Source: an uncultured Dorea sp. (GTDB lineage: Bacteria > Bacillota > Clostridia > Lachnospirales > Lachnospiraceae). From it: 56,197 nt of DNA. Shown here piece by piece: positions 40,201 to 48,921 of the stretch (position 1 is its first letter; every line of letters begins with the position of its first letter). The DNA lies in assembly GCA_947645355.1 (NCBI GenBank), contig CANSCI010000006.1:1-56197 (forward strand), read 5' to 3'. A program made the position numbers and the translations under genes. Below the pieces are notes generated by a model. That model was not told where the DNA came from and did not search any database. It worked only from the letters and a program-made list of their open reading frames with translations.

Positions 40201-40386
40201 GTGAATGAAAAACTACAAGAAGCATACGAAAAGTATACTGGGAAATTCGGGGACAATTTTCCGACGATTCCATTATGTGAAACAATGGAGGATGAAGAAA
40301 TCATTGAAATGATTAACGAATGTCTTAAAAAAGAGAAAGATGTTTATGAATTGGGTTATTTATCGTCAGAGGATATAATGTATTAA
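40201..40386 (+). CDS. Small acidic protein, candidate immunity to the MuF toxin domain
   Basis: 61 residues from a GTG one base after the MuF stop. Strongly acidic (ETMEDEEIIEMINE) with a C-terminal YELGYLSSEDIMY. Polymorphic toxins usually have a small immunity gene directly downstream; adjacency, size, AT-richness and the terminator that closes the unit all fit. No family recognised, so the role is inferred from position. Confidence 0.6.
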   Translation: MNEKLQEAYEKYTGKFGDNFPTIPLCETMEDEEIIEMINECLKKEKDVYELGYLSSEDIMY

Positions 40387-40426
40387 AAAGCGAGGGTGCA
40401 TAAATCACATCTTTGCTTTTTTTATA
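40383..40426 (+). terminator. Terminator after the candidate immunity gene
   Basis: AAAAAGC / GCTTTTTTT arms with inner GTG/CAC pairs. It may reduce read-through from head genes into the scaffold. Confidence 0.55.
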
Positions 40427-40497
40427 CTTATTGTGGTTATATGAAACTGAAAGGAGGCGATCCTGAGTATCTCCCATCTATGGGTTAAATAGCATGT

Positions 40498-40523
40498 AGC
40501 ACCCGGTGAGGTGCTTTTATTTT
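40498..40523 (+). terminator. Short hairpin with T tract before the scaffold leader
   Basis: AGCACC (40498-40503) / GGTGCT (40510-40515) followed by TTTATTTT. Confidence 0.55.
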
Positions 40524-40548
40524 GTCCGATAATGGCTTATGACGATTA

Positions 40549-40609
40549 AACTGCGGCTGGAAATACCCCTTGTCGAGGGAGAATAACCGACATGATGGAA
40601 CACGCAGTT
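40549..40609 (+). ncRNA. Structured leader RNA before the scaffold gene
   Basis: Outer stem AACTGCG (40549-40555) / CGCAGTT (40603-40609). Inside, CCC (40567-40569) pairs with GGG (40577-40579), and the loop TGTCG (40571-40575) is complementary to CGACA (40588-40592), making an H-type pseudoknot. No open frame with a start uses this region. It sits 22 nt before the scaffold start, so it may set scaffold/capsid translation. Confidence 0.5.
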
Positions 40610-40631
40610 CCTAAAAGAAAGGATGAATAGC

Positions 40632-41294
40632 ATGAAATTGGAAGAACTGTTAAAGGATTCCCCGGATGTATTAAAAGCAGTTACTGATGCAATTGCAAAA
40701 GTCAATGAAGGTAAGACTGACAAGTTAGAGCATGTACGCTTTGCAGATCTGTCAGAAGGGGAATATGTGTCCAAGGCAAAATATACGGCATTGGATGCAG
40801 AGAATCAGACGAATACGACCAAACTGACGGAGGCAAATAACCTGATCCAGCAGCTACAGAAAGCCGCCAAAGGGGACGAAGCCCTTCAGAGCCAGGTTAC
40901 CGCCTACCAGACAAAAGTCCAGGATTTAGAGAATGAGCTTGTGCAGACGAAGATTGACGCGGCAATAAAGGTTGGTTTACTTACGGAGGATGTTGTTGAT
41001 GTGGATTACCTGACTTTCAAATTGAAGGAAAAAGGTGATAAGATCGAGCTGGATGAGCAGGGGAATATCAAGGGGTGGAATGATAAGATCGCGGCCTTAA
41101 AGACTCAGCTCCCGACACAGTTCCAAAGCAAAAGTAAGGGCGGATATGAAGGTTTCAGACCTTTAGATAAGGATGGCCAGAATAATCAGGATAAGGGTAT
41201 GACTAGGGCCGAACTTTTGAAGAAGCCCTATGCAGAACAGGTCAAATTCTTCAATGAGAATCCAGATGCTTATAACGAGATTATGAAAGGTTAA
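40632..41294 (+). CDS. Phage scaffolding protein
   Basis: 220 residues from the ATG at 40632 (AAAGGA 8 nt before); an ATG at 40623 sits on the ribosome site. A long coiled coil (TKLTEANNLIQQLQKAAKG...QTKVQDLENELVQTKIDAA) and a C-terminal charged tail (MTRAELLKKPYAEQVKFFNENPDAY) match GP20/scaffold proteins of Firmicute phages. It directs procapsid assembly and is then removed. It is followed at once by the capsid gene. Confidence 0.88.
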   Translation: MKLEELLKDSPDVLKAVTDAIAKVNEGKTDKLEHVRFADLSEGEYVSKAKYTALDAENQTNTTKLTEANNLIQQLQKAAKGDEALQSQVTAYQTKVQDLENELVQTKIDAAIKVGLLTEDVVDVDYLTFKLKEKGDKIELDEQGNIKGWNDKIAALKTQLPTQFQSKSKGGYEGFRPLDKDGQNNQDKGMTRAELLKKPYAEQVKFFNENPDAYNEIMKG

Positions 41295-41309
41295 AAAAGG
41301 TGAATGAGA

Positions 41310-42233
41310 ATGGCAGTTACAAAAACAGCAGATATTATTAATCCAGAAGTTATGGCCAATATGATTGAGGCCAAAATTGAAGCGCAGTGTAAGGTGACGC
41401 CCTATGCTCATGTGAATACAGATTTACAGGGCGTTCCCGGGGATACCCTCACGGTACCAAGCTGGAATTACATTGGTGATGCGGATGATTTTGATCCGGA
41501 GAATGAAGACGGAAAAGAAATAGATACTACGAAGCTGACTGCATCAAGCACAAAATTTACGGTTAAATGCGCCGGAAAATCAGTATCAATTCTTCAGACT
41601 GTAATTAACAGTGGTCTGGGTGATCCTGTGGGACAGGCAAACGTGCAGCTTGCAAAATCCATCGTAAACAAGATTGACAATGATGTGATGGATGCGGCAT
41701 ATACGTGCAAGAATATTTGCGATCCAGGTACAACCGTAAACTATAAAGGCATTGTGGATGCTGTTTCCAAGTTTGAAGATGAAGAGGATGGCGTGGACAA
41801 GGTCATGTTCATCCATCCAAATCAAGAGGCTACACTTTTGAAGGATCCGGATTTCCTGTCTGCAGATAAATTTACCGGAGGGGTAGCTGTCAATGGAGCA
41901 ATTGGGAAAATTGCAGGTTGCTGGATAAAAAAATCACTGAAAGTCAAAATGAATGGAGAAACCGGAACAAAAGGCGAGGAAGGATATATTGCAGCAGGTA
42001 CGTATTACTTAAACCCGATCATCAAGACGGAACCAGACTCCAAGGAAACCGAATATGCAGAAGACGAGCTTCCGGCACTTACGATTTTCCTGAAAAAGGA
42101 AACACAGGTTGACCATGAATGGTTTCCAAAGAAACAGCGGCATGATATCACGGCTGCAAAATATTACGGAGTAGCGCTGACCAATGCAGCGAAGGTGATT
42201 ATTGCCAAATTTAGCAAGGCCGTTATTGTCTAA
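41310..42233 (+). CDS. Major capsid protein (N4 gp56 family)
   Basis: 307 residues from the ATG at 41310. Family segments include MANMIEAKIEAQCKVTPYA, LQGVPGDTLTVPSWNYIGDA, VMFIHPNQEATLLKDPDF and KKQRHDITAAKYYGVALTN. HK97-fold major capsid protein following its scaffold, as expected. A ribosome site of the GGTGA type is in the 10-bp gap. Confidence 0.92.
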   Translation: MAVTKTADIINPEVMANMIEAKIEAQCKVTPYAHVNTDLQGVPGDTLTVPSWNYIGDADDFDPENEDGKEIDTTKLTASSTKFTVKCAGKSVSILQTVINSGLGDPVGQANVQLAKSIVNKIDNDVMDAAYTCKNICDPGTTVNYKGIVDAVSKFEDEEDGVDKVMFIHPNQEATLLKDPDFLSADKFTGGVAVNGAIGKIAGCWIKKSLKVKMNGETGTKGEEGYIAAGTYYLNPIIKTEPDSKETEYAEDELPALTIFLKKETQVDHEWFPKKQRHDITAAKYYGVALTNAAKVIIAKFSKAVIV

Positions 42234-42251
42234 AGGGAGGCGGGAAACCGA

Positions 42252-42779
42252 ATGATAATTCCAGTAAAAGATTTGATGGCAATGGAAGATTTTTATGGGA
42301 AATCGCAAGAAGAACTGAGTAGGAAATTGAATGCGGTTGAACATTTGGTAAGGTCATATACCAATAATAATTTCCAGAACCGCCATGTGCGATTTAAAGG
42401 AAGTTCGGAAGGTGATGTGATCAATGGTTATGCAAAATATATGAAGGTGGGGGATACAGTCCAGATTTCACAGTCCATGGTGAATGATGGGCTGTATTTA
42501 ATTACGGAGGTAGCAGATCATTTCATCCGGATTAATGCCGATCTTTTTCCTGTTTCCAATAACCTTGTGACGAAAGTGGAATACCCGGCTGATGTGCAGG
42601 AGGGAGTTATTGAACTAATGAAATGGGAGATAAAGAATAGAAAGAAAGTTGGAATTAAGGCCGAAACTCTATCGAGGCATAGTGTGTCGTATTTTGATCA
42701 GGATGCCGACAATCAGGTTATGGGATATCCGGTTTCTCTTCTTGGCTTCCTGAAGCCCTACATGAAAGCGAGGTTTTGA
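42252..42779 (+). CDS. Head-tail connector protein (gp6-like)
   Basis: 175 residues, ATG after GGGAGGCGGG. The helical N-terminus (AVEHLVRSYTNNNFQNRHVRF) and C-terminal ...GYPVSLLGFLKPYMKARF are typical of the adaptor that follows the capsid gene and docks on the portal. Function is by position and family resemblance. Confidence 0.75.
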   Translation: MIIPVKDLMAMEDFYGKSQEELSRKLNAVEHLVRSYTNNNFQNRHVRFKGSSEGDVINGYAKYMKVGDTVQISQSMVNDGLYLITEVADHFIRINADLFPVSNNLVTKVEYPADVQEGVIELMKWEIKNRKKVGIKAETLSRHSVSYFDQDADNQVMGYPVSLLGFLKPYMKARF

Positions 42780-42781
42780 GT

Positions 42782-43162
42782 ATGGGCCTTGGAGGAAATC
42801 TGACGGGAATTGTCCAGATTAGAACAGAAAGTCCGGCGAACAAAATCAAAGAGAAAATTACAGGATGGCAGCAGTGTATGGAGCTGAAAGGCTGGCTGGA
42901 TTTATCAACGGGAGATTCAAAAAGAACGGTATTCAATGCGAAGGTTCAGGAAAGTACTCATATTTTTCTATGTGATTATCAACCGATGCAGGGGAAGGTA
43001 ATTGTTAATGACCAATGCAAGACAGTTGCTGTGACAAGCGAAAATGCAAGGATGGTAATAGACGGATTAGTATATGATATCCTGTTGATTGATAATCCCA
43101 TGAACATGGACGAACATCTTGAAATTTATTTGAAGTTTGTGGGTGGACAAAATGGGAATTGA
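42782..43162 (+). CDS. Head closure / stopper protein
   Basis: 126 residues from the ATG at 42782, with GCGAGG 8 nt upstream; a TTG at 42776 is the alternative. Small beta-rich protein (FLCDYQPMQGKVIVNDQ; YDILLIDNPMNMDEHLEIYLKFV). Its position as second gene after the capsid fits the SPP1 gp16-like stopper. Confidence 0.65.
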   Translation: MGLGGNLTGIVQIRTESPANKIKEKITGWQQCMELKGWLDLSTGDSKRTVFNAKVQESTHIFLCDYQPMQGKVIVNDQCKTVAVTSENARMVIDGLVYDILLIDNPMNMDEHLEIYLKFVGGQNGN

Positions 43163-43571
43163 ATATACAGACAATAGTGTGCATGTTAAAGCTGTTCTGT
43201 CTGAAAGCATCAGGGCATTTTTGTACGAAGCGGGAGGAGAACTGCAAGCCCAGGCAATGAGAAACTCCAGGGTTGATACCGGTCACACAAAGGGATCCTA
43301 CCAGTATAAGGTAGAACAAGGAGTAGAGGAGTCAACGGTTTATGTAGGCAGCAATGCACAAAATGCCATCTGGGAGGAATTCGGAACCGGAGAATATGCG
43401 TTGAATGGCAACGGAAGGAAAAACAGTTGGGTATATCAAAACCCGAAAGATGGGAAGTTCTACCGTACAAAGGGAAAGAGACCGAACAGACCACTGTATA
43501 GGGCATTTAATTCACTGAGGGGGAAACTGAACAGGCATCTGGAGCAGATAATAAAGGCGAGAATGGAGTGA
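43152..43571 (+). CDS. HK97 gp10-like tail completion protein
   Basis: 139 residues from the ATG at 43152, overlapping the previous gene by 11 bp. AMRNSRVDTGHTKGSYQYKV, VYVGSNAQNAIWEEFGTGEY and KGKRPNRPLYRAFNS are the family signature. It joins tail to head. Confidence 0.85.
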   Translation: MGIEYTDNSVHVKAVLSESIRAFLYEAGGELQAQAMRNSRVDTGHTKGSYQYKVEQGVEESTVYVGSNAQNAIWEEFGTGEYALNGNGRKNSWVYQNPKDGKFYRTKGKRPNRPLYRAFNSLRGKLNRHLEQIIKARME

Positions 43572-43575
43572 TATC

Positions 43576-43956
43576 GTGGTTGGTTTGTTGGGAATTGTCG
43601 GGGAAAAGCTGGAAGAATTAGACATTAATTATGAGTATGGGGAATGGACACAAAAGGTTTGTTATCCATATTTTGTAGGATCTTTTATGGAAACAGATTA
43701 CCGATATGAGGATGATTGCACGGCCGGGACATTTACGTTGGATGGATGGTCCAGGGGATCGAAGATAGATCTTCTCGAAATAAGTGACAGAATTAAAGAA
43801 GCTTTTGACGACTCTTTTAATACGCAAGCGAATCACCTGTATTATATCCGCTTTGGAGGCGCCACTCCTGCGCCAACCGGGGAGGCAGATCTGTTTAAAA
43901 TTACGATTACATTATTCACCTACGAATGGAAAGGAGAAAAGGAAAGTGAGATTTAA
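43576..43956 (+). CDS. Tail terminator/completion protein
   Basis: 126 residues from a GTG. It fits a small tail-terminator fold (VCYPYFVGSF; TFTLDGWSRGSKIDLLEISDRIKEAF). It overlaps the tail-tube gene by 11 bp. Assigned from order and length. Confidence 0.65.
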   Translation: MVGLLGIVGEKLEELDINYEYGEWTQKVCYPYFVGSFMETDYRYEDDCTAGTFTLDGWSRGSKIDLLEISDRIKEAFDDSFNTQANHLYYIRFGGATPAPTGEADLFKITITLFTYEWKGEKESEI

Positions 43957-44548
43957 CTTTAAGAAACATGGCATTACCAGTGAGACTATCAAGAAGCTTA
44001 TTCTTGGTGCCGGGGTTATGTATAAAAATTTGAAGTATGACACAGAGAACAGTGCGTGGAATGGTGTGCCGCTAGGAGCAACATCCGGAGGGATCAAGTT
44101 CCATTGGGAAGCCCAGTGGCTTGATGTGGAAGTTGACGGAGCTACGGTACTTGTCAAGGGAGTATCTAAGCAAAAAGTCGGGGAATCAGCGTATTTGGAA
44201 GGAAAGATGACAGAGGTAAGGGAGGACATCCTCGCTACGGCGCTTCATTTGGTAAAGGCAGAGTCACAGGATGAAAATTACGTAAAATATGTGTCGAAGG
44301 ACAATATTACTGAAGAGGAAGATTATCTTGAGAACATAGCCTATGTAGGAACTCTTTCGAGCGGGGATACGATTATTGTGATTCTTCCGAATGCCATCTG
44401 TACAGAGGCGTTTGAGATTGAAACAAAGAATGCAGAACAGACAACATTTAGTGTGAAGTTTGAATGTACAGCCGACCTGGAAAACGATACGTTGAATAAA
44501 CTCGATATCGAACTTTACTATCCCAAGGCGGCTGTTCCGACTGTGTAA
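43946..44548 (+). CDS. Major tail tube protein
   Basis: 200 residues from a GTG at 43946 behind AAAGGAG...GGAAA; the longer frame to 43784 lies inside the preceding gene. It has a beta-rich tail-tube pattern (AGVMYKNLKYDTENSAWNGV-type start, IPLGATSGGIKFH, IELYYPKAAV end). It polymerises into the tail tube of a non-contractile tail; no sheath gene is present, so the phage is a siphovirus type. Confidence 0.82.
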   Translation: MRFNFKKHGITSETIKKLILGAGVMYKNLKYDTENSAWNGVPLGATSGGIKFHWEAQWLDVEVDGATVLVKGVSKQKVGESAYLEGKMTEVREDILATALHLVKAESQDENYVKYVSKDNITEEEDYLENIAYVGTLSSGDTIIVILPNAICTEAFEIETKNAEQTTFSVKFECTADLENDTLNKLDIELYYPKAAVPTV

Positions 44549-44563
44549 GGAGGTAGAAGGAAC

Positions 44564-44833
44564 ATGAAAGTGAAAGTAGTTAAGGAATATATTGACAGGT
44601 ATGATGGAGCATATCACGCGCCGGGAGAGACGGTGGAGATGACCGGTAAGCGCTTCGGGGAAATTAAAAAAGAAGGGCATTATGTTGTGTTGATTGAAAA
44701 AGACGATCCGACTGAACAGCAGGATATTGACAAGGAGCAGCCGGATGCAGAGGATCTGGAGCATAGGGACCAGGAAGAACAGACCAGGCAGAAAAAGCAG
44801 CCACGCGGCAGAAAAAAGGAAAGTGAGGATTAA
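44564..44833 (+). CDS. Hypothetical tail-region protein
   Basis: 89 residues. The N-terminal half has a small beta fold (VVKEYIDRYDGAYHAPGETVEMTGKRF); the C-terminal half is low-complexity and highly charged (EDLEHRDQEEQTRQKK...). Seen between tube and chaperone genes in related phages; function unknown. Confidence 0.6.
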   Translation: MKVKVVKEYIDRYDGAYHAPGETVEMTGKRFGEIKKEGHYVVLIEKDDPTEQQDIDKEQPDAEDLEHRDQEEQTRQKKQPRGRKKESED

Positions 44834-44838
44834 AGAAT

Positions 44839-45279
44839 ATGGCAGAGATTATTTTCAAGGAACTGACAGTTGACAGCATGTTTGACTTTTGTGAACTGAT
44901 TGATGTTATCGGGACAGAATCGTTTGAGGAGGTATTAGGACAGGAGGACTTGAAAAAGTTCAAGGAAAAGAGCTACGAGGAGGTTGGAGTCACAGTTATT
45001 ATGAAAATGTCCGCGCTATTTATAAAAAGCATACCTAAGGCTCGAAAAGAGATATGCACATTTTTTGCAGGATGCACAGAGTGGGAGGATGGATCGCCAG
45101 TAACTGCTGAGGATATCCGGAAGATGAAATTCAGCAGGTTTATAAAGATTATCCGTGATTTCTTCAAACAGGAGGATCTGAAGGATTTTTTCGGGGAAGC
45201 TGCCGCATTTGCGGATACGGAACATGGAGATTTGAAGAACTCTGCAACAGGAGATACAGCGATCCATATGGGTATTTAG
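44839..45279 (+). CDS. Tail assembly chaperone G
   Basis: 146 residues, helical (FDFCELIDVIGTESFEEVL...MKMSALFIKSIPKARKEICTFFAGC). Its position between tube and tape measure and its G-like composition fit the chaperone that coats the tape measure. Near residue 116 the codons GAT TTT TTC give a T-TTT-TTC slippery site (45186-45192) that can move ribosomes to the -1 frame and make the GT fusion. Confidence 0.78.
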   Translation: MAEIIFKELTVDSMFDFCELIDVIGTESFEEVLGQEDLKKFKEKSYEEVGVTVIMKMSALFIKSIPKARKEICTFFAGCTEWEDGSPVTAEDIRKMKFSRFIKIIRDFFKQEDLKDFFGEAAAFADTEHGDLKNSATGDTAIHMGI

Positions 45280-45557
45280 ATCGGGCAATTAAAAGAGGAA
45301 GATTAGATGGAGTGGCCAGCACTATCTTGAATCAACAGGATGAAGATAAGTGCTGGTCCTTTTATTGTGCTTCTGTGGCAAACCCAATGTCTGATACAGG
45401 TAGTTTCGATGAATTCCGGGAGATGTTAAAAATAAAGGACTCACGGGATAACCAGCAGAGTGAAGAAGGGGTGGACAGCAGACAAATGCAAAAACAACTG
45501 GATGATGCGAATGAAATACTAAGTAGGTTTACCATTCCGATAGAGGGGAAGGGATAG
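45186..45557 (+). CDS. T part of the GT tail chaperone (via -1 frameshift)
   Basis: The -1 frame is open from 45159 to 45557 and includes YGYLDRAIKRGRLDGVASTI and KCWSFYCASVANPMSD, reading as protein across the G stop. There is no convincing start codon with a ribosome site in it; the ATG at 45312 region lacks one. The T-TTT-TTC heptamer at 45186-45192 is the only good slippery site in the allowed stretch. The product would be about 116 residues of G plus about 121 of T. Confidence 0.65.
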   Translation, partial: FFRGSCRICGYGTWRFEELCNRRYSDPYGYLDRAIKRGRLDGVASTILNQQDEDKCWSFYCASVANPMSDTGSFDEFREMLKIKDSRDNQQSEEGVDSRQMQKQLDDANEILSRFTIPIEGKG

Positions 45558-45558
45558 T

Positions 45559-48219
45559 TTGGATCTTTTCTCGATTGTTGGAAAAATTACGGTAAATGCA
45601 TCGGAAGCAATAAAGGGGATCGATGAAGTATCCTCAAAAGGAAAAAGCCTGGCAGATCACCTGGGGAAGAACATACAGGATGCCGGACAGAAAATCAGCT
45701 CAGTAGGAAAGTCGCTGGCACCAGTATCGGCAGCGGTTGGGGGAGTGCTTATAGCAAGCACCAAGTCGGCAAGCACCTTTACTGATGGCATGGCAAAGAT
45801 GTCCACATTGTTTGACACTACAAAAGTAAACGTTGGGAAATTATCAAAAGAATTTCTTGGATTGTCAAATGAGACTGGAAAGTCAGCAACGGAGCTTGCA
45901 GAGGCAGGATATCAGGCATTATCCGCATCTGTGCCGGTGGAAAAACTGGGAAAGTTCATTAAAACATCTGCAGATTTGGCGAAGGTTGGATTTACAAGCA
46001 CAGCAACGTCTGTCGATGTGATGACTACCGCAATCAATGCGTATGGCATGGAGACAGAGGATGCAGATAAGATTGCGAATAATCTGGTAAAGACACAGAA
46101 CCTTGGAAAAACAACAGTAGATGAACTTGCATCCAGTATGGGGAAGATTATTCCGACTGCATCCAGCATGGGCGTTAACTTAGACAACCTTTGTACGGCT
46201 TATACATTACTAACCAAACAGGGGATTGCAACTGCAGAAGCAACGACGTATGCCAATTCCATGTTGAATGAAATGGGGGATTCCGGAACGACAGTCGGCG
46301 GAATTCTGAAAGATAAGACGGGAAAGAGTTTTCAGGAATTAATGGCAGAGGGAAACTCTCTTGGTGATGCGCTTACGATATTGCAGGATTATGCTGCGGA
46401 GACAGGAACGAACTTCAATGAGCTTTGGGGAAGTTCGGAAGCCGGGAAGGCGGCGATTGCATTATTGAACGGCGGCGCGGATGAATTCAACAGTACGCTT
46501 GGACAGATGGCAGATTCAACAGATGTACTGGGAGAAGGGCTGGAAAAGCTGGATACACCATCCGCAAAGATATGGAAGGCATTAAACCGGGTAAAAAACA
46601 CCGGCATCGAACTTGGCACAGCATTTTTATCGGCATTAGCTCCGACTATTGAAAAAGTAGTTAATGGGGTGGAAAAGGCAACAAAATGGTTTAATGGTCT
46701 GTCAGACGGGACCAAAACAACCATTGCGACTGTAATGGCATTAGTGGCCGGGTTGTCCCCGTTTCTTATCGTAGGCGGGAAAGTCATAGCAGGGATTGGA
46801 AGTTTTGTTAAGGTGATTCCCACGGTCATTGGGGGAATATCTACTGTGGCCGGGTTCCTGACAGGTACAATAATCCCTGGAATAGCAGCTGTGGTGGCAG
46901 CTATTGGATGGATTCCGATTGCAATAGCTGCAGTTATCGGGGTCATCGTATTACTATGGAACAAATGTGAGTGGTTCCGGGATGCCGTGCTGGCAGTTTG
47001 GGAGGCCATTAAAGAATTTTTTACAAGCTTCATTGAAACGATCGGCAGTGCGTTGTCAGATGCGTGGGAGGCCATTGTGAGCGCATTTGAGAGCGTTGTG
47101 CAGTGGTTCCAGGGAACCTGGGAAACGATAAAGGGAATCTTCGGGCAAATTGCAGACGGATTCCGCAGTGTATGGGAGTCTGTTACAAATCTGTTTATCT
47201 CCGTTGCTGAGGCTACTTCCGTCGCGTGGGAAGGTATAAAGAATGCTGTGCAGGTAGGATTGATGTTCATTGCGGAACTGATTTCTGCAGCTTTCCAATG
47301 GATCACATTGCCATACCGGTTTATTTGGGAAAATTGCAAGGACATCATTTTTGCAGCCTGGGAATACATGAAAACGGCAGTTTCAAATGCGCTGAGCGCT
47401 ATATCAGGCGCTATTATGAACGTGTGGAGCGGCATTTCATCATTTTTAGCAATGGTCTTCGGAGTGATAGAAAATGTGGCTTCAAATGCATGGAACGGTA
47501 TCAAGTCGGTAATCACCGCCGCGCTTAATTTTATACAGTCTATTGTAACTAACGTAATGAACATAGTTAAAAATGTGTTCGTGAATATATGGAGCGGTAT
47601 CACATCGGTCATTGGAAACGCAGTTACAGGTATAAAAAATGTCTTATCCAATGGACTGAACGCGGCAAAAAATATAGTTACATCCATATTGGGGGCAATC
47701 AAAAATGCGTTTATCAACATTCTTGGAGGCGCTGCGAACATAGTAAAAAATGCAATTGACAAAATCAAGAGTTTCTTCAAATTTGACTGGGAACTTCCGA
47801 AGTTGAAGCTGCCACATTTAAATATTTCAGGAAAATTTAGTTTGTCGCCTCCATCCGTTCCAAGTTTTGGAATTGACTGGTATAAAAAGGCCATGGATGA
47901 TGGTATGATTATGAATCAGCCGACAATCTTCGGGTTTAACCCTAAAACAAATGATTTCCTGGCCGGAGGGGAAGCAGGAAGTGAAACAGTTGTTGGGACC
48001 GGAAGTCTCATGGAGATGATTCGGATCGCGGTAGCGGAAGAAAATGCTGCCATGTTAGGCAAACTGAATCAGATGGCTTCTTTGATTGAATATTACTTCC
48101 CGGAAATGCTCAAAGCAATGAAGAAAGCAATCATATTAGACAGTGGGGTGTTGGTCGGCGAGCTGGCTCCAGAGCTGGATGCAGAGCTTGGAAAAATCTA
48201 TATCAGAGAAGGGAGGTAG
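45559..48219 (+). CDS. Tail tape measure protein
   Basis: 886 residues from a TTG at 45559 (GGGAAGGG upstream). It has a TIGR01760-type N-terminus (STKSASTFTDGMAKMSTLFDT; ELAEAGYQALSASVP), hydrophobic segments (LVAGLSPFLIVGGKVIAGIG; AIGWIPIAIAAVIGVIVLLW) and amphipathic repeats around W residues. It sets tail length and may form the DNA path across the membrane. The implied tail is about 130 nm by the usual 0.15 nm per residue rule. It lacks an obvious peptidase domain. Confidence 0.92.
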   Translation: MDLFSIVGKITVNASEAIKGIDEVSSKGKSLADHLGKNIQDAGQKISSVGKSLAPVSAAVGGVLIASTKSASTFTDGMAKMSTLFDTTKVNVGKLSKEFLGLSNETGKSATELAEAGYQALSASVPVEKLGKFIKTSADLAKVGFTSTATSVDVMTTAINAYGMETEDADKIANNLVKTQNLGKTTVDELASSMGKIIPTASSMGVNLDNLCTAYTLLTKQGIATAEATTYANSMLNEMGDSGTTVGGILKDKTGKSFQELMAEGNSLGDALTILQDYAAETGTNFNELWGSSEAGKAAIALLNGGADEFNSTLGQMADSTDVLGEGLEKLDTPSAKIWKALNRVKNTGIELGTAFLSALAPTIEKVVNGVEKATKWFNGLSDGTKTTIATVMALVAGLSPFLIVGGKVIAGIGSFVKVIPTVIGGISTVAGFLTGTIIPGIAAVVAAIGWIPIAIAAVIGVIVLLWNKCEWFRDAVLAVWEAIKEFFTSFIETIGSALSDAWEAIVSAFESVVQWFQGTWETIKGIFGQIADGFRSVWESVTNLFISVAEATSVAWEGIKNAVQVGLMFIAELISAAFQWITLPYRFIWENCKDIIFAAWEYMKTAVSNALSAISGAIMNVWSGISSFLAMVFGVIENVASNAWNGIKSVITAALNFIQSIVTNVMNIVKNVFVNIWSGITSVIGNAVTGIKNVLSNGLNAAKNIVTSILGAIKNAFINILGGAANIVKNAIDKIKSFFKFDWELPKLKLPHLNISGKFSLSPPSVPSFGIDWYKKAMDDGMIMNQPTIFGFNPKTNDFLAGGEAGSETVVGTGSLMEMIRIAVAEENAAMLGKLNQMASLIEYYFPEMLKAMKKAIILDSGVLVGELAPELDAELGKIYIREGR

Positions 48220-48225
48220 TGAAAG

Positions 48226-48921
48226 GTGGCCGATGGTGTAATATTTGGAACGAAGCATAGTTATGATGATTTTGGAATGATTCTTTCGTCTAAAGATATA
48301 GGTATTCCGGAGCCAAAGACAGAAACTGTAAGTATTATGGGGCGTGATGGAGAACTGGATCTGACAGATGCGTTAGGGGATGATGTAAAATATAAAAACA
48401 GAAACCTTCAGTTCACATTTTCATTAATCAATGGTGCAAAGGATTGGGCGGCGGTACTCTCGAAGCTGTCCAATTACCTGCACGGGAAGAGGATGCGGAT
48501 TATATTGGATGCGGATAAGACCTTTTACTATTGGGGACGATGCACAATTAATAGCTTCAAAACAGATTGCACACTTGCGATAATTACGATAGATTGTGAT
48601 GTTGAACCGTATAAAAGAGAGGTGAATTCTGCATCGGAGCCGTGGGAGTGGGATACCTTTAGTTTTGTCAATGGAATTATCTATATAAACGAAGTGACAA
48701 TAAAGGGAAGCAGAGAAGTGAACCTAATTAACCAGGCAAAGGTCGTCTCGCCAACATTTGAATGCTCAGATGCGATGGAAGTGGAACACCAGGGTAATAC
48801 ATTCAATCTTCCGGCCGGGACAACAACTATTTACGATATCCGTTTGCAGGAGGGGGATAATTATGTGACGTTTACTGGGAATGGGACGGTTAAGATTAAC
48901 TACAGAGGAGGGTCGTTGTGA
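48226..48921 (+). CDS. Distal tail protein (Dit)
   Basis: 231 residues from a GTG behind GGGAGG. GVIFGTKHSYDDFGMILSSKDI and GRDGELDLTDALGDDVKYKNR are typical of the phage tail protein/Dit family that forms the hub at the tail tip. Next gene overlaps by 1 bp. Confidence 0.82.
   Translation: MADGVIFGTKHSYDDFGMILSSKDIGIPEPKTETVSIMGRDGELDLTDALGDDVKYKNRNLQFTFSLINGAKDWAAVLSKLSNYLHGKRMRIILDADKTFYYWGRCTINSFKTDCTLAIITIDCDVEPYKREVNSASEPWEWDTFSFVNGIIYINEVTIKGSREVNLINQAKVVSPTFECSDAMEVEHQGNTFNLPAGTTTIYDIRLQEGDNYVTFTGNGTVKINYRGGSL

Noticed and set aside
46389..47894. 501-residue minus-strand ORF
   Set aside because: Antisense shadow of the tape measure gene; repetitive composition, no ribosome site.
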